In this document: one piece after another, positions 35,177 through 45,111 of the stretch
How positions within the stretch are numbered: position 1 is the first letter of the stretch
Layout: every line of letters starts with the position of its first letter
DNA from: Marinoscillum furvescens DSM 4134
GTDB lineage: Bacteria; Bacteroidota; Bacteroidia; Cytophagales; Cyclobacteriaceae
Reading direction: 5' to 3'
Length of the DNA: 64,000 nucleotides
Assembly (NCBI RefSeq): GCF_003386095.1
Contig: NZ_QREG01000018.1
Span: 62,001-126,000 of the forward strand
The notes under the pieces: model-generated
What the model was told of the DNA's origin: nothing
What the model saw: the letters and a program-made list of their open reading frames with translations, nothing else
Databases searched by the model: none
Program-made: the position numbers and the translations under genes

Positions 35177-38100
35177 ATGAGCAGAGCCAACCGAACGAAT
35201 AGAACCCCTAAAAGCATACGGCTTGCATGTCTTGCTTTTCTTGTTCAGTTTATGCTACACGCCCAGCCGGAAGCATTGCCCGATAAGTCCTTGATCTTTG
35301 ATCAGCTACCGCTAAAGTTGGGACTGAATCAGCGGTCTGTTAATGACATCCTGCAAGATAGTGAGGGGTATTTGTGGGTAGGTACCTGGTCGGGTCTGGT
35401 GCGGTATGATGGCTATGAAACCAAAATTTTCACTGCCTCTGCAGAAGATCCACATGCGCTCAAAAGCACTAAGGTTACGGCCATGGTGGAAGATTCCCTT
35501 GGCAACTTATGGGTAGGTACTCGTGTGGCCGGACTTTTCTATTTTGATAAGCACACAGAGCATTTCACCCAGTACACCCACCAGCGTGGAGACGGTAGTA
35601 GCCTGTCCAATAACAATGTTTGGAGTTTGCAAATTGACCATCAGGGACACCTGTGGGTGGGCACCGAAAATGGCCTCAACGTCCTCAGAAAAGGGTCTTC
35701 TGCGTTTGTTACCTATGGACGAAAAGACGGACTGATACACGATTTTATCAATGGACTTTATCTAGATCACACTAACCGACTGTGGCTGAGCACGGAGTAT
35801 GGTGCCAATCGACTCGTTATTGAGCATGGTGACATCATCGAAACGCTGCCCCTGCTCTATAAAAAAGACCCGCAGGCTCATGATTTGCACAATTACCTCT
35901 ACAAGATTACCAGCCTGGTGGTAGAGGGAAAAGAGCAGGTGTTCATTTCGAGTAAGAAAGGGCTCAAATGGTACGATGGCCAGGAGCTACGCAATTTTAT
36001 GTATCCCCGAGAGAAGTCTGGCTACAGCTTTTTTCGGAGCTTGTTGCCTGTAAAAGGTACTAAACCTTTTCTGCTCGTTGGTTCAGAGTTGGGCCTGCAG
36101 GTGTTTGACATCACCTCGCAGCAATTTCAAGAAGTGTCTACTACCAGTATGTCACATCCCACCATTATGGATATTTACCTGGATGCCACCGAGGTACTTT
36201 GGGTAGGCACCAAAAAAGGCCTCAATCGGCTCGATACGTACGATAAAGATTTTGTGAAGTACCAAACGAGCGCTTTTGATGCCAGTGGGAGTATCATCAC
36301 CGGGCTCGTGGGGGAGGGTAGGTACCTGTGGGTGAGCACGCTTGGTGGAGGTGTTTTTCGTTTTGATAAAAAGTCGAGGCGATTTCGAGCATATGAGCTC
36401 CAGATGGAGGAGCGCGAAGGCTTTTCGGATTTTGTACAAAAACTCTTTTTAGACTCAAAGGGCCATCTATGGCTGGGCACAGCAGGTACCGGAGTGATAC
36501 AGTTTGATCCTAATCACCCGGACAATAGGGGCTTTCAGGTATCCAACTACAAACACTACCATGCCGGCAATGGGTTGCTTTCCGATGACTATATCATGTC
36601 TCTGAAGGAAGGTGGAGATGGCTCCATGTGGGTGGGCACCTGGAATCACGGCCTCAATCGAATCATGGCTGATGGGCAGGTAAAGGAGTACCAGGATGAA
36701 ATTTTCACCCGTTCGCCAATTGTCTCGATGCATGCTGAGAATCAAACGCTGTGGTTGGGTACGCGAGGATCAGGACTGCTTCACTTGCGGGTGAGTGATG
36801 AGGAGTTAGAGATCGAAAACCACTATACTGTAGGAATGGACGAAACGCAAGTGAGTAATGTTTTTATTACGAAAATAGCGCCCGCTGGTAATGGAGATCT
36901 TTGGGTGGGAACAGAGGAAGGGCTCAACTACCTGGATACTTCTGAAGATCGGTTTATCGTATTTAAACAGAAGGACGGTCTTGTCACCAATGAAGTAAAC
37001 TCGCTGCTGACTGACAATGAAGGTCAGCTTTGGCTCGCCAATTTCAAAGGCCTGACGGTCTTCAATGTTACGCCGGGGAACGTGTCCCTCATCAATCATT
37101 TTGATACCGAAGACCGAATCCAGGGCGGTTTTTTTTACAACGATGTGGCGCATAAAGATGCCGATGGGCTGCTGTACTTTGGTGGTCCGGATGGATTCAA
37201 TGTGATCGACCCGAAGCAGCTTTCACTCAACCCTCATCCACCTCAAGTGGCGATCAATGACATTTCCATTTTCGATCAGCCCCTCCGTCAACTGGAAAAT
37301 GACCCTGACCGCCAATGGTGGCGAGCTACCGGCGAAAGACGAGAGCTGGTCCTCAACCACTATGAAAGCTCTGTGAAGTTTACTTTTTCGGCCATGCACT
37401 TTGCGGCGCCAGGTAAAAATAAATACGCTTTTATGCTGGAAGGCTTTGATCAGGATTGGCGATTAACGGCTTCAGATCAGCGCTTTGCAAACTATACCAA
37501 CCTTCCAGATGGCAATTACACCTTTCGCGTGCGAGCTAGCAACAACGACGGGCTCTGGAGTGAACAGTCTGAGGAAGTCAAACTCGTGATTTTGCCTCCC
37601 TGGTGGCGTACACGCTGGGCTTTTATCGGCTATGTGCTGATCATCGGGGTGGTCCTGATGCTATTCCGAAAGATGATTATCATCCGCGCCAATTATGCCA
37701 ACAACCTGAAACTGGAGCGCCTGGAAAAGGAAAACCTGGAAGCGCTGAACAAAGCCAAGCTGCAGTTTTTCACGAATGTGTCTCACGAATTCCGAACGCC
37801 ACTTACACTGATCCTGGATCCCATCGAGCAGTTAGTAAAGTCTGGTGAGGGCGGAAAGCTATTCAAGGAGCAGCTGGCCATCGTAAGCCTCAATACGCAG
37901 CGTTTGCTTCGCCTCGTTAATCAGCTTCTGGATTTTCGAAAGATCGAAAGTAGCAAGGTTCAACTTCGGGCTGCTGAGGGCAATCTGGTCAAGTTTGTAA
38001 AAGAGATCAAGCTGTCTTTTGATGCGCTGGCCGAGCGACGCAACATTGATTTTCAGCTACATGCCACCTCCAATGTGATCAAGGTGTATTTTGATCGGGA

Positions 38101-39322
38101 TCAATTTGAAAAAGTCATTTTTAACCTGCTTTCTAATGCTTTCAAATATGTGCCTACAGGGGGAAGGGTAACGATCAAACTGGTAGAAAATCAAGATAAT
38201 GTCCACATCAAAGTGGAGGACAATGGCTCAGGTGTGGCGCTGGATCAATCTCAGCGTGTGTTTGAGCGGTTTTATAGCGGTGGAGACACGCAGGTAGGCG
38301 GCACGGGCATAGGGCTCGCCCTGACAAAAAGCCTGGTAGAGCTGCACGGAGGTACCATAGCGGTGCAGAGTACACCACATGAACTCACTACTTTCGAACT
38401 GACCATTCCTAAAGGAAGAGAGCACCTCGCTGAAGATCAGTTGATTGCAGATTTTAAAGATAGCGATCACATTGCGCTATATGAACCACTGGATGAGCAT
38501 TTGGCGCATGCCGAAACTACCACTGTGACTGTAGATGTATCTGAAATGGACAAGGTGCTCATTGTAGAAGACAATGCTGACGTACGTGCATACCTCAAGT
38601 CAATCTTTCACGGTAAGTACATTGTGCTGGAGGCAGAAAATGGCAAAGAGGGGCTTGATGTAGCACTGGAAGAAATACCTATGCTGGTGATCAGTGATGT
38701 GATGATGCCGGTAATGGATGGTATCAGCTTTTGCAAAGAGCTGAAATCCAATGTCAGCACTTCGCACATTCCCGTGATATTACTTACAGCGCGTACCTCA
38801 TTTATTTTTCAGGTGGAAGGGCTCGAACATGGGGCTGATGATTACATCACCAAGCCGTTTAACTCACAGCTTCTCCTCATCAAGGTGCGCAACCTGATCA
38901 AAAGCCGTAGGCAGTTGCAAAAGCTGTTTAGGGATAATGATGAGCTGGTGATCGAGCCCAAAAAAGTGACGCTTACATCTTCGGATGAGGTATTTATCGA
39001 GCAAGCACTCGAGAGCATTGAAAACAACATGTCTAACTCCGACTACACGGTGGAGGACCTGGGCAGAGACGTGGGGCTTAGCCGAATGCAGTTGTACCGC
39101 AAACTCAAAGCCATGACAGGCCAATCCGCCAACGAGTTTATTCGCACCATACGCCTGAAACGAGCGGCCCAGCTCATTGGTCAAAACGAACTGACCATCG
39201 CGGAGATCACCTATCAGGTTGGGTTTTCAGATTTGCCGTATTTTAGGAAATGCTTCAAAAAGCAGTTTGGGGTAAATCCTTCGGCCTATGGCAAGCCAGA
39301 AGCTGCCGAATCGGAGAGCTAA
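35177..39322 (+). CDS. Hybrid two-component system regulator (sensor kinase, receiver and AraC DNA-binding domains)
   Basis: This 1381-residue protein combines all parts of a signalling path. A signal peptide is followed by periplasmic two-bladed Reg_prop propellers (repeated LWVGT motifs, about 45-690) and a Y_Y_Y domain at about 735-805. A membrane helix lies at about 812-833 (FIGYVLIIGVVLMLF). HisKA has its phosphoacceptor His at residue 870 (NVSHEFRTPL), and HATPase_c shows DNGSGVALDQ and GGTGIGLALTKSL. A receiver domain carries Asp 1174 (VISDVMMPVMDG) and an AraC/HTH_18 domain covers about 1280-1375. It should sense a manno-oligosaccharide in the periplasm and switch on PUL 2. Confidence 0.95.
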   Translation: MSRANRTNRTPKSIRLACLAFLVQFMLHAQPEALPDKSLIFDQLPLKLGLNQRSVNDILQDSEGYLWVGTWSGLVRYDGYETKIFTASAEDPHALKSTKVTAMVEDSLGNLWVGTRVAGLFYFDKHTEHFTQYTHQRGDGSSLSNNNVWSLQIDHQGHLWVGTENGLNVLRKGSSAFVTYGRKDGLIHDFINGLYLDHTNRLWLSTEYGANRLVIEHGDIIETLPLLYKKDPQAHDLHNYLYKITSLVVEGKEQVFISSKKGLKWYDGQELRNFMYPREKSGYSFFRSLLPVKGTKPFLLVGSELGLQVFDITSQQFQEVSTTSMSHPTIMDIYLDATEVLWVGTKKGLNRLDTYDKDFVKYQTSAFDASGSIITGLVGEGRYLWVSTLGGGVFRFDKKSRRFRAYELQMEEREGFSDFVQKLFLDSKGHLWLGTAGTGVIQFDPNHPDNRGFQVSNYKHYHAGNGLLSDDYIMSLKEGGDGSMWVGTWNHGLNRIMADGQVKEYQDEIFTRSPIVSMHAENQTLWLGTRGSGLLHLRVSDEELEIENHYTVGMDETQVSNVFITKIAPAGNGDLWVGTEEGLNYLDTSEDRFIVFKQKDGLVTNEVNSLLTDNEGQLWLANFKGLTVFNVTPGNVSLINHFDTEDRIQGGFFYNDVAHKDADGLLYFGGPDGFNVIDPKQLSLNPHPPQVAINDISIFDQPLRQLENDPDRQWWRATGERRELVLNHYESSVKFTFSAMHFAAPGKNKYAFMLEGFDQDWRLTASDQRFANYTNLPDGNYTFRVRASNNDGLWSEQSEEVKLVILPPWWRTRWAFIGYVLIIGVVLMLFRKMIIIRANYANNLKLERLEKENLEALNKAKLQFFTNVSHEFRTPLTLILDPIEQLVKSGEGGKLFKEQLAIVSLNTQRLLRLVNQLLDFRKIESSKVQLRAAEGNLVKFVKEIKLSFDALAERRNIDFQLHATSNVIKVYFDRDQFEKVIFNLLSNAFKYVPTGGRVTIKLVENQDNVHIKVEDNGSGVALDQSQRVFERFYSGGDTQVGGTGIGLALTKSLVELHGGTIAVQSTPHELTTFELTIPKGREHLAEDQLIADFKDSDHIALYEPLDEHLAHAETTTVTVDVSEMDKVLIVEDNADVRAYLKSIFHGKYIVLEAENGKEGLDVALEEIPMLVISDVMMPVMDGISFCKELKSNVSTSHIPVILLTARTSFIFQVEGLEHGADDYITKPFNSQLLLIKVRNLIKSRRQLQKLFRDNDELVIEPKKVTLTSSDEVFIEQALESIENNMSNSDYTVEDLGRDVGLSRMQLYRKLKAMTGQSANEFIRTIRLKRAAQLIGQNELTIAEITYQVGFSDLPYFRKCFKKQFGVNPSAYGKPEAAESES

Positions 39323-39387
39323 TCCGCACGAAAAAGCAGGCTAAACCTTGCGCTATCGACTGTCCTAAACATTTGCCTACCTCTTTT

Positions 39388-39400
39388 GTGCAAAATGCAC
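39388..39400. promoter_or_regulatory. Inverted repeat upstream of the intracellular mannan genes
   Basis: GTGCA and TGCAC flank AAA, about 100 nt before the phosphorylase start, in the 177-nt gap after the regulator gene. Such a gap should hold the promoter of the three-gene operon. The repeat is short, so its role is uncertain. Confidence 0.3.
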
Positions 39401-39499
39401 CACTAATCCACAGCGTAGTTTGATCATCTTGCAGCTGCGAGTAGGTGCTATGCTTTGCTCGCTACACAGTAGAAACAAAACTTTAGCTAAACGATAATC

Positions 39500-40687
39500 A
39501 TGGACCAACTCGAAAAAGTAAAAGCGCTGCTCGCTGCTCACGAAGACTTTTTAACCACCAAAAACACACCTACACCGACCAATAACGGCATCTTTCAGCG
39601 CTATGAAAACCCGGTAATCACCGCGGCGCATACACCTGTGCATTGGCGCTATGACCTCAACCCTGCCACAAACCCTTTTTTGCAAGAACGTCAGGGCATC
39701 AATGCCGCTTTTAACTCTGGGGCATTGTTTTTTGAAGGCAAATATGTGCTCGTAGTACGAGTGGAAGGTTATGACCGTAAGTCCTTTTTCGCTGTAGCGG
39801 AAAGCCCCAACGGAGTGGATAACTTTCGCTTTTGGGACCACCCTATCACACTGCCTGAGACCAGTGAGCCCGACACCAATGTCTATGACATGCGTCTCAC
39901 GGCTCACGAAGACGGGTATATCTACGGGCTGTTCTGCACGGAGCGCCGAGCCAAAAATGCTCCAGAGTATGATCAATCTGCCGCAGATGCCAAGTGTGGG
40001 ATAGCCCGCTCCAAAGACCTGAAAAATTGGGAACGCTTGCCCGATTTGGATTCCGGAGGGAGCCAGCAGCGTAATGTCGTGCTGCATCCAGAGTATGTGA
40101 ATGGCAAGTATGCGCTCTATACTCGACCGCAGGATGGCTTCATCGATGCAGGAAAAGGCGGAGGAATCGGCTGGGGACTGGTAGACAGCATGGAGCATGC
40201 GTGCGTGGCAGGTGAGCAGATCATCGACCCGAAAGTATACCACACCATCAAGGAGGTGAAGAATGGGCAAGGGCCGGCACCTATCAAGACTAAAGACGGT
40301 TGGCTGCACCTGGCACATGGTGTGCGCAATACGGCTGCAGGTCTGCGCTATGTGCTTTACATGTTTATGACAGCTCTGGATGATCCGGCCAGAGTTATCC
40401 ATCGACCTGGTGGGCATTTCATGAGTCCGCTAGGAGAAGAGCGTGTAGGGGATGTATCCAACGTACTGTTCACCAATGGGTGGATTGCCCGCGAGAGCGG
40501 AGAGGTATTTATCTACTATGCCTCCTCAGATACGCGCATGCATGTGGCTACCAGCACCGTGGAGCAACTGGTGGACTACTGTAAAAACACACCAGAAGAT
40601 GGTTTGCGCTCTTATGCCAGCGTGCAGACCCGCAATGCGCTTATCGACCAAAACCTCCAATTTTTAAAAGATCAGGGGCTGGTTTAG
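39500..40687 (+). CDS. GH130 4-O-beta-D-mannosyl-D-glucose phosphorylase
   Basis: This 395-residue protein has no signal peptide and should be cytoplasmic. The N-terminal region (NPVITAAHTPVHWRYDLNP), the segment GINAAFNSGALFFEGKYVLV and the words YDMRLTAHEDGYIYGLFCTE and GPAPIKTKDGWLHLAHGV fit GH130 subfamily 1. That subfamily phosphorolyses mannosyl-beta-1,4-glucose to mannose 1-phosphate and glucose. The next genes are a GPH-type symporter and a cellobiose 2-epimerase, which together are the known beta-mannobiose pathway of Bacteroides fragilis. This context makes the assignment strong. Confidence 0.92.
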   Translation: MDQLEKVKALLAAHEDFLTTKNTPTPTNNGIFQRYENPVITAAHTPVHWRYDLNPATNPFLQERQGINAAFNSGALFFEGKYVLVVRVEGYDRKSFFAVAESPNGVDNFRFWDHPITLPETSEPDTNVYDMRLTAHEDGYIYGLFCTERRAKNAPEYDQSAADAKCGIARSKDLKNWERLPDLDSGGSQQRNVVLHPEYVNGKYALYTRPQDGFIDAGKGGGIGWGLVDSMEHACVAGEQIIDPKVYHTIKEVKNGQGPAPIKTKDGWLHLAHGVRNTAAGLRYVLYMFMTALDDPARVIHRPGGHFMSPLGEERVGDVSNVLFTNGWIARESGEVFIYYASSDTRMHVATSTVEQLVDYCKNTPEDGLRSYASVQTRNALIDQNLQFLKDQGLV

Positions 40688-40707
40688 GCTACTAATCGCA
40701 TCATACT

Positions 40708-42087
40708 ATGAGCACTCCAATAGCACTTCGCGAAAAAATGGCTTATGGACTGGGAGACTTTGCGTCTTCTATGTTCTGGAAGCTGTTTTCCATGTTTTTG
40801 TTGTTTTTCTATACCGACGTATTTGGGATTTCGGCGGCTGCCGTGGGTACCATGTTTCTGGTCACCAGGGTGTGGGATGCCCTGAATGATCCACTAATGG
40901 GCATCATTTCCGATCGTACCCGCACCCGATGGGGGAAGTTTCGGCCTTTTCTACTCTTTGGGGCGGTGCCTTTTGGTATTATTGGGGTGCTCACCTTTAC
41001 CACTCCAGACCTCACTGCGGATGGAAAGCTGGTCTATGCCTACATCACGTATACGCTGATGATGATGGCCTACACTTTCGTAAATGTGCCTTATGGCTCC
41101 CTGATGGCGGTGATGACTGATGATGGCGTAGAGCGTACCTCCCTTGCCTCATGGCGATTTATTGGGGCGTTTTCAGGTGGGCTTTTTGTGACCGCCTCTG
41201 CCAACTATCTCGTGGAGTACTTCAGTGCAGGCGGCACACAGGCGCAGGGGTTTCAGTATACCATTACCCTCTATGCGGTGGTGGCTGCGGTGCTGTTTTT
41301 ACTCACTTTTTTAGGTACACGCGAGCGACTGGCTCCTCCTAAGCAGGAGCATAACAGTCTAAAAGACGACCTAAAAGACTTGTCCAAAAACCTGCCGTGG
41401 TTTATCATGCTGGGGGCAAATATTTCCATTCTGATCTTCAACTCTCTCCGTGATGGCTCCATTCTCTATTATTTCAAATACTATGTGCAAGATCAGCAGC
41501 TAGAGCTTTTGGGGAGCACCTATGAACTGACCTCCACGGTGCTTTCTTCGGTGTACATGTCGGTATGGCTGGGTACGAATATCATCGGGGTTTTGCTGGC
41601 CAAACCACTGGCTGCTCGCTGGGGCAAAAAGACCACCTTTAGCCGTGCGGCGCTGGTGTCGGCAGCCTTGAGCTTCTTGTTTTTTGCGCTACAGCCGGAT
41701 CAGATTATCCTCATCTTCACACTCAATATCTTCATAGGGATCTCTGCAGGGGTGATCTTGCCACTAGGCTGGTCTATGTATGCCGACATAGCCGACTACT
41801 CCGAGTGGAAGACCGGCCGTAGAGCTACCGGACTTGTCTTTAGCTCTTCGTCCATGTCCCAAAAGTTTGGCTGGACCATCGGTGGAGCCATTTCTGGTTG
41901 GTTGCTGGCGGGGTTTGGCTTTGAGCCAAATGCTGTACAAAGCGAAGAGGCCTTGCTGGGTATCCGTCTCATGATCAGTGTAATTGCGGGAGTGGGAGCA
42001 TTGCTTTCCTTCGTATTTATGCGTGTCTATAAGCTTGACGAGGCATTTATGAAAAAAGTAGGTGAAGAACTGAAAGCTGCAGGATAA
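40708..42087 (+). CDS. GPH-family sugar:cation symporter (major facilitator superfamily)
   Basis: This 459-residue inner-membrane protein has about twelve hydrophobic helices. The loop 2-3 signature of the glycoside-pentoside-hexuronide family is present (DPLMGIISDRTRTRWGKFRP), as is the second-half region DYSEWKTGRRATGLVFSSSS. It should import the disaccharide, probably mannobiose, from periplasm to cytoplasm. The gene lies 20 nt after the phosphorylase, and its stop overlaps the epimerase ATG by one base (TAATG). Confidence 0.92.
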   Translation: MSTPIALREKMAYGLGDFASSMFWKLFSMFLLFFYTDVFGISAAAVGTMFLVTRVWDALNDPLMGIISDRTRTRWGKFRPFLLFGAVPFGIIGVLTFTTPDLTADGKLVYAYITYTLMMMAYTFVNVPYGSLMAVMTDDGVERTSLASWRFIGAFSGGLFVTASANYLVEYFSAGGTQAQGFQYTITLYAVVAAVLFLLTFLGTRERLAPPKQEHNSLKDDLKDLSKNLPWFIMLGANISILIFNSLRDGSILYYFKYYVQDQQLELLGSTYELTSTVLSSVYMSVWLGTNIIGVLLAKPLAARWGKKTTFSRAALVSAALSFLFFALQPDQIILIFTLNIFIGISAGVILPLGWSMYADIADYSEWKTGRRATGLVFSSSSMSQKFGWTIGGAISGWLLAGFGFEPNAVQSEEALLGIRLMISVIAGVGALLSFVFMRVYKLDEAFMKKVGEELKAAG

Positions 42088-43274
42088 TGGATTCGAACAA
42101 GAAACAGGCGTATGTGTCTGAATTTAAAGAACTTCTAGCGTCCAATATTTTGGGCTTTTGGACCCAAACCATGAAAGACCCCAACGGAGGCTTTTATGGG
42201 CAGATGACCGGAGATGGTGTGTTGCATCGCGATGCAGAACGGGGGGTAATCCTCAACGCACGAATCCTGTGGACCTACAGCGCTGCGTATAATACCACGC
42301 AAGAGCCCACGGCACTGGAGCAGGCAGACCATGCGTACGCTTACCTGATGAAGCATTTTGTCGATGAAGAAGCTGGAGGCATAGTGTGGTCGGTGGATGC
42401 TTCGGGAGCACCCGTGGAGACCAAAAAGCAAATCTATGCGCAGGCTTTTACGATCTACGCGCTTTCAGAATACTACATGGCTTCCGGTCAGGACTATGCG
42501 CTGGAGGTGGCTCAGCGTCTTTTTGCATTGGTAGAGCAGCATAGCTTTGATGTGCAGCGCAATGGCTATCTGGAGGCACTGGACCGCTACTGGCAGCCGC
42601 TGGATGATGTGCGGTTAAGTGAGAAAGACCTGAACGCCACCAAAACGATGAATACTCATCTGCACGTACTTGAGGCATATACTAACCTGTATCGGGTGTG
42701 GAAAGACGAGCGGCTTGCTCAGCAACTGGCCAATCTAATCGATCTGATGAAAGGCCGATTTCTTAGCGATGCGGGACATTTTCATTTGTTTTTTGATGAT
42801 GACTGGCAGCTGCAATCCGATGAGATTTCTTTTGGGCACGACATAGAAGGAGCCTGGCTGCTGCATGAAGCTGCTGAGGTGCTGGGAGATGCTGTGTTGC
42901 TTGAAGAAGTAAAGGCAGTAAGCTTGCTGATGACCGATGCAGCGCTGCTCGGTCTTGATGCCGATGGAGGGCTTATGAATGAAGCCAACACACACGGACT
43001 GACTGATACTGACAAACACTGGTGGCCACAGGCAGAAGCCCTGGTAGGGCTTTACAATGCCTTTGAGTTGTCTGGTGAGCAAAAGTATCTGGTCGATTTT
43101 GAGCGGGTGTGGCAGTTTGTCTGCAAAACACTCATCCGCGAGGAGGGAGAGTGGTACTGGCGTGTAAATCGGGATGGAGAAGTAATCCCTACAGAAGATT
43201 TGGCTGGCCCCTGGAAGTGCCCTTATCACAATGGCCGTGCGATGCTGGAGTTGATCCGCAGGATGGAGAATTAG
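42087..43274 (+). CDS. Cellobiose 2-epimerase (N-acylglucosamine 2-epimerase family)
   Basis: This 395-residue cytoplasmic protein has the (alpha/alpha)6 barrel signature of the AGE family. TMNTHLHVLEAYTNLYR and SFGHDIEGAWLLHEAAE carry the conserved His residues, and WKCPYHNGRAMLELIRRM near the C-terminus is typical of cellobiose 2-epimerases. It converts the reducing-end mannose of beta-1,4-mannobiose to glucose, giving the substrate of the GH130 phosphorylase two genes upstream. It is the last gene of the mannan operon, and the next 248 nt are AT-richer and without an evident gene. Confidence 0.93.
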   Translation: MDSNKKQAYVSEFKELLASNILGFWTQTMKDPNGGFYGQMTGDGVLHRDAERGVILNARILWTYSAAYNTTQEPTALEQADHAYAYLMKHFVDEEAGGIVWSVDASGAPVETKKQIYAQAFTIYALSEYYMASGQDYALEVAQRLFALVEQHSFDVQRNGYLEALDRYWQPLDDVRLSEKDLNATKTMNTHLHVLEAYTNLYRVWKDERLAQQLANLIDLMKGRFLSDAGHFHLFFDDDWQLQSDEISFGHDIEGAWLLHEAAEVLGDAVLLEEVKAVSLLMTDAALLGLDADGGLMNEANTHGLTDTDKHWWPQAEALVGLYNAFELSGEQKYLVDFERVWQFVCKTLIREEGEWYWRVNRDGEVIPTEDLAGPWKCPYHNGRAMLELIRRMEN

Positions 43275-43522
43275 AAGGCAAGGGGATAGAAACTTCGCAA
43301 TACTTGATTTTTTGGGGTGTTTTAAGGGGGTAGTTGGGTGATTTATAAGTTTTCCTTTTTATCGAAGCTCTCCCAAATGGTTGATAAGGAGAAGATCATA
43401 CTTGGAGGCCAATGAGATTAGATTCGGCAGAAATTTATATTTTAACCAACTTTCAAGAAATACTTTTTAGTGAGTAATTTCCAACAGATTTGTGCTGAAC
43501 ATCTTTTGAAAACCTTCCATTT

Positions 43523-44113
43523 ATGAAATTTATTCTGGTGTTAATTTTAAACCTCTCGGCCACTATTCTTTTTGGTCAATCTGTTGTTGAATGGGCACCG
43601 ACTTTTGAGCTAGAGCTGACAGACTTTCAATCTCCACAGACAGAGATAAATGAAAGTTTTAAGTCATATTCCTTGTACTCAGGGGCGAATATTGATTTTA
43701 GTTTTCATATGACCACTGGTCAGTTCATGTTCACTAAAAATTTCAATTCAAAGGTGGCTACCACATTTAATCGATCGGCCGCTGTTTTAACTGCTCCTGA
43801 TTCACTTACGGCCCACCAGCTTCTCAATTTTGGAAAATACAGTTTTGATTTGACTGAGTTGTATGCACGTCGATTTAGAAAAGAACTAAATGAATGTAAA
43901 GGCGCTTTTTCAGATGTCAGCTTTTATAAGCCCATTTATGAAGAAATACAGGCAAATATGAACGAAGAGCATGCTAGAGTATTGAAGCAAACAGATTTGG
44001 GACGTAAGTCTGACTTACTTCAAATGGAGCACCAGCAAGTGCTATCCGAGATCGAAATATTAAGTGATTACTGTAAAACCTGTAAGCCTCCAAAAAAGAA
44101 AAAACAGAAGTAG
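43523..44113 (+). CDS. Secreted protein of unknown function
   Basis: This 196-residue protein has a signal peptide (LVLILNLSATILFGQ) and no other membrane segment. The middle is polar with aromatic residues. The C-terminal third is charged and helical (EEIQANMNEEHARVLKQTDL), with a CKTC pair and a run of lysines at the very end. I do not recognise the family. The codons are AT-richer than in the flanking sugar genes, and it opens an insert that also holds the 260-aa/PIN pair. Two small inverted repeats follow its stop at 44125-44160 and may end its transcript. Confidence 0.65.
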   Translation: MKFILVLILNLSATILFGQSVVEWAPTFELELTDFQSPQTEINESFKSYSLYSGANIDFSFHMTTGQFMFTKNFNSKVATTFNRSAAVLTAPDSLTAHQLLNFGKYSFDLTELYARRFRKELNECKGAFSDVSFYKPIYEEIQANMNEEHARVLKQTDLGRKSDLLQMEHQQVLSEIEILSDYCKTCKPPKKKKQK

Positions 44114-44124
44114 GCCCAATTCTT

Positions 44125-44160
44125 ACTTCCATTAGGAAGTTGCCTTAATCTCACGGCAAC
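44125..44160 (+). terminator. Two small hairpins after the secreted unknown gene
   Basis: ACTTCC/GGAAGT (loop ATTA) and GTTGCC/GGCAAC (10-nt loop) overlap at their junction, so they may be alternative structures. A short ACTACTTTTA follows. They are a weak candidate terminator at the start of the 215-nt gap before the 260-aa gene. Confidence 0.35.
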
Positions 44161-44282
44161 ACTACTTTTAAGGTTTAAGATTGTGACAAAAGTCTACATG
44201 GACGGTCTTGTTGGTATATTCTTTGTCTGAAAAGAAAGAAAATAGTAGCAGTAGCAATAAAGGGATCACTTGAAGTATCGTT

Positions 44283-44324
44283 GTGACGTCACTTAGATTC
44301 ACAGCATAGATTTAATTACATTTG
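44283..44324 (+). promoter_or_regulatory. Promoter and palindromic operator of the 260-aa/PIN gene pair
   Basis: TTAG (44293-44296), a 20-nt spacer and TACATTTG (44317-44324) closely match the Bacteroidota housekeeping promoter form TTTG-N19-21-TAnnTTTG. The perfect 10-bp palindrome GTGACGTCAC (44283-44292) abuts the upstream box, where a bound repressor would block it, as in autoregulated toxin-antitoxin operons. The GTG start lies only 5 nt after the promoter box, so the transcript may be leaderless or nearly so. Confidence 0.5.
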
Positions 44325-44328
44325 GATA

Positions 44329-45111
44329 GTGGAAAATCTTGGACATATAGAGATAAGTATCACCGGAAGTAGAGGGAGTATTGAGCTCACCCCAGACAAC
44401 TACGATATCCGTGAAATAATTACCATTTTGCAAACTGCAGAAAGTCTGCTTTTTCCTACTGGTAGAAAAGACCGACCGACAATTAGTTATTCAATTGAAC
44501 CAGGGTCAGTCAAGCACATTATTAAGACTAGTCTTCAAGCAGTTATTGGTTTCAACGCGGTGATAGGGCAGATGAGGTCTTCTGAATCTGTCGATTTTTT
44601 AGAAGCGCAATCTGCACAGGCCATAGAGAACTTACAGGAAAATGCGCTCAAGAATAATTATGAATTAAGTATAAAAACCTCTGTAGACCAAAGCAACGAG
44701 TTGAAGATTAATAGTAAAACTCGATATATCCGCACCCAAAATATCTGGGTGGATGCCGAGTTCTACTTTTATGGAATACTGACGAGTGCTGGCGGAAAAA
44801 ACAAAGCCAATGTTCATCTGGACACAGAAGACCTAGGATCTTTAACTATCCAAACTGATAGAGCTTTCCTTGGTGAGAAGGAAGAAAACTTGCTATATAG
44901 AGAGTTTGGAGTACGAGCAATCGGCAAGCAAAATGTTCAGACTACTGAAATGGACAAGTCTAGCTTGAAATTGATTGAGCTCATTGATTACAGCCCGAAG
45001 TACGATCAAAATTATCTTTCATCTCTTATGAAGAAAGCAAGTGCAAAATGGTCGGATGTAAATGATGCCGACGATTGGCTAAATACGATAAGAGGGAATT
45101 ATGAAGCATAG
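44329..45111 (+). CDS. Unrecognised 260-residue protein paired with a PIN-domain gene, possible large antitoxin
   Basis: The GTG at 44329 is the only plausible start. There is no signal peptide or membrane segment. The N-terminal 120 residues are mixed alpha/beta (TPDNYDIREIITILQTAESL; SYSIEPGSVKHIIKTSLQAV). The middle is beta-rich (IWVDAEFYFYGILTSAGG). The end, WSDVNDADDWLNTIRGNYEA, resembles the Trp- and Arg-Gly-containing tails of some antitoxins that enter the PIN active site; this comparison is from memory. It overlaps the PIN gene by 11 nt, so the two are co-translated. At 260 residues it is far larger than a standard VapB antitoxin. The family was not recognised. Confidence 0.7.
   Translation: MENLGHIEISITGSRGSIELTPDNYDIREIITILQTAESLLFPTGRKDRPTISYSIEPGSVKHIIKTSLQAVIGFNAVIGQMRSSESVDFLEAQSAQAIENLQENALKNNYELSIKTSVDQSNELKINSKTRYIRTQNIWVDAEFYFYGILTSAGGKNKANVHLDTEDLGSLTIQTDRAFLGEKEENLLYREFGVRAIGKQNVQTTEMDKSSLKLIELIDYSPKYDQNYLSSLMKKASAKWSDVNDADDWLNTIRGNYEA

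Noticed and set aside
39551-40417. Long minus-strand open frame of 288 codons
   Set aside because: It is antisense to the GH130 phosphorylase, which has clear family motifs.
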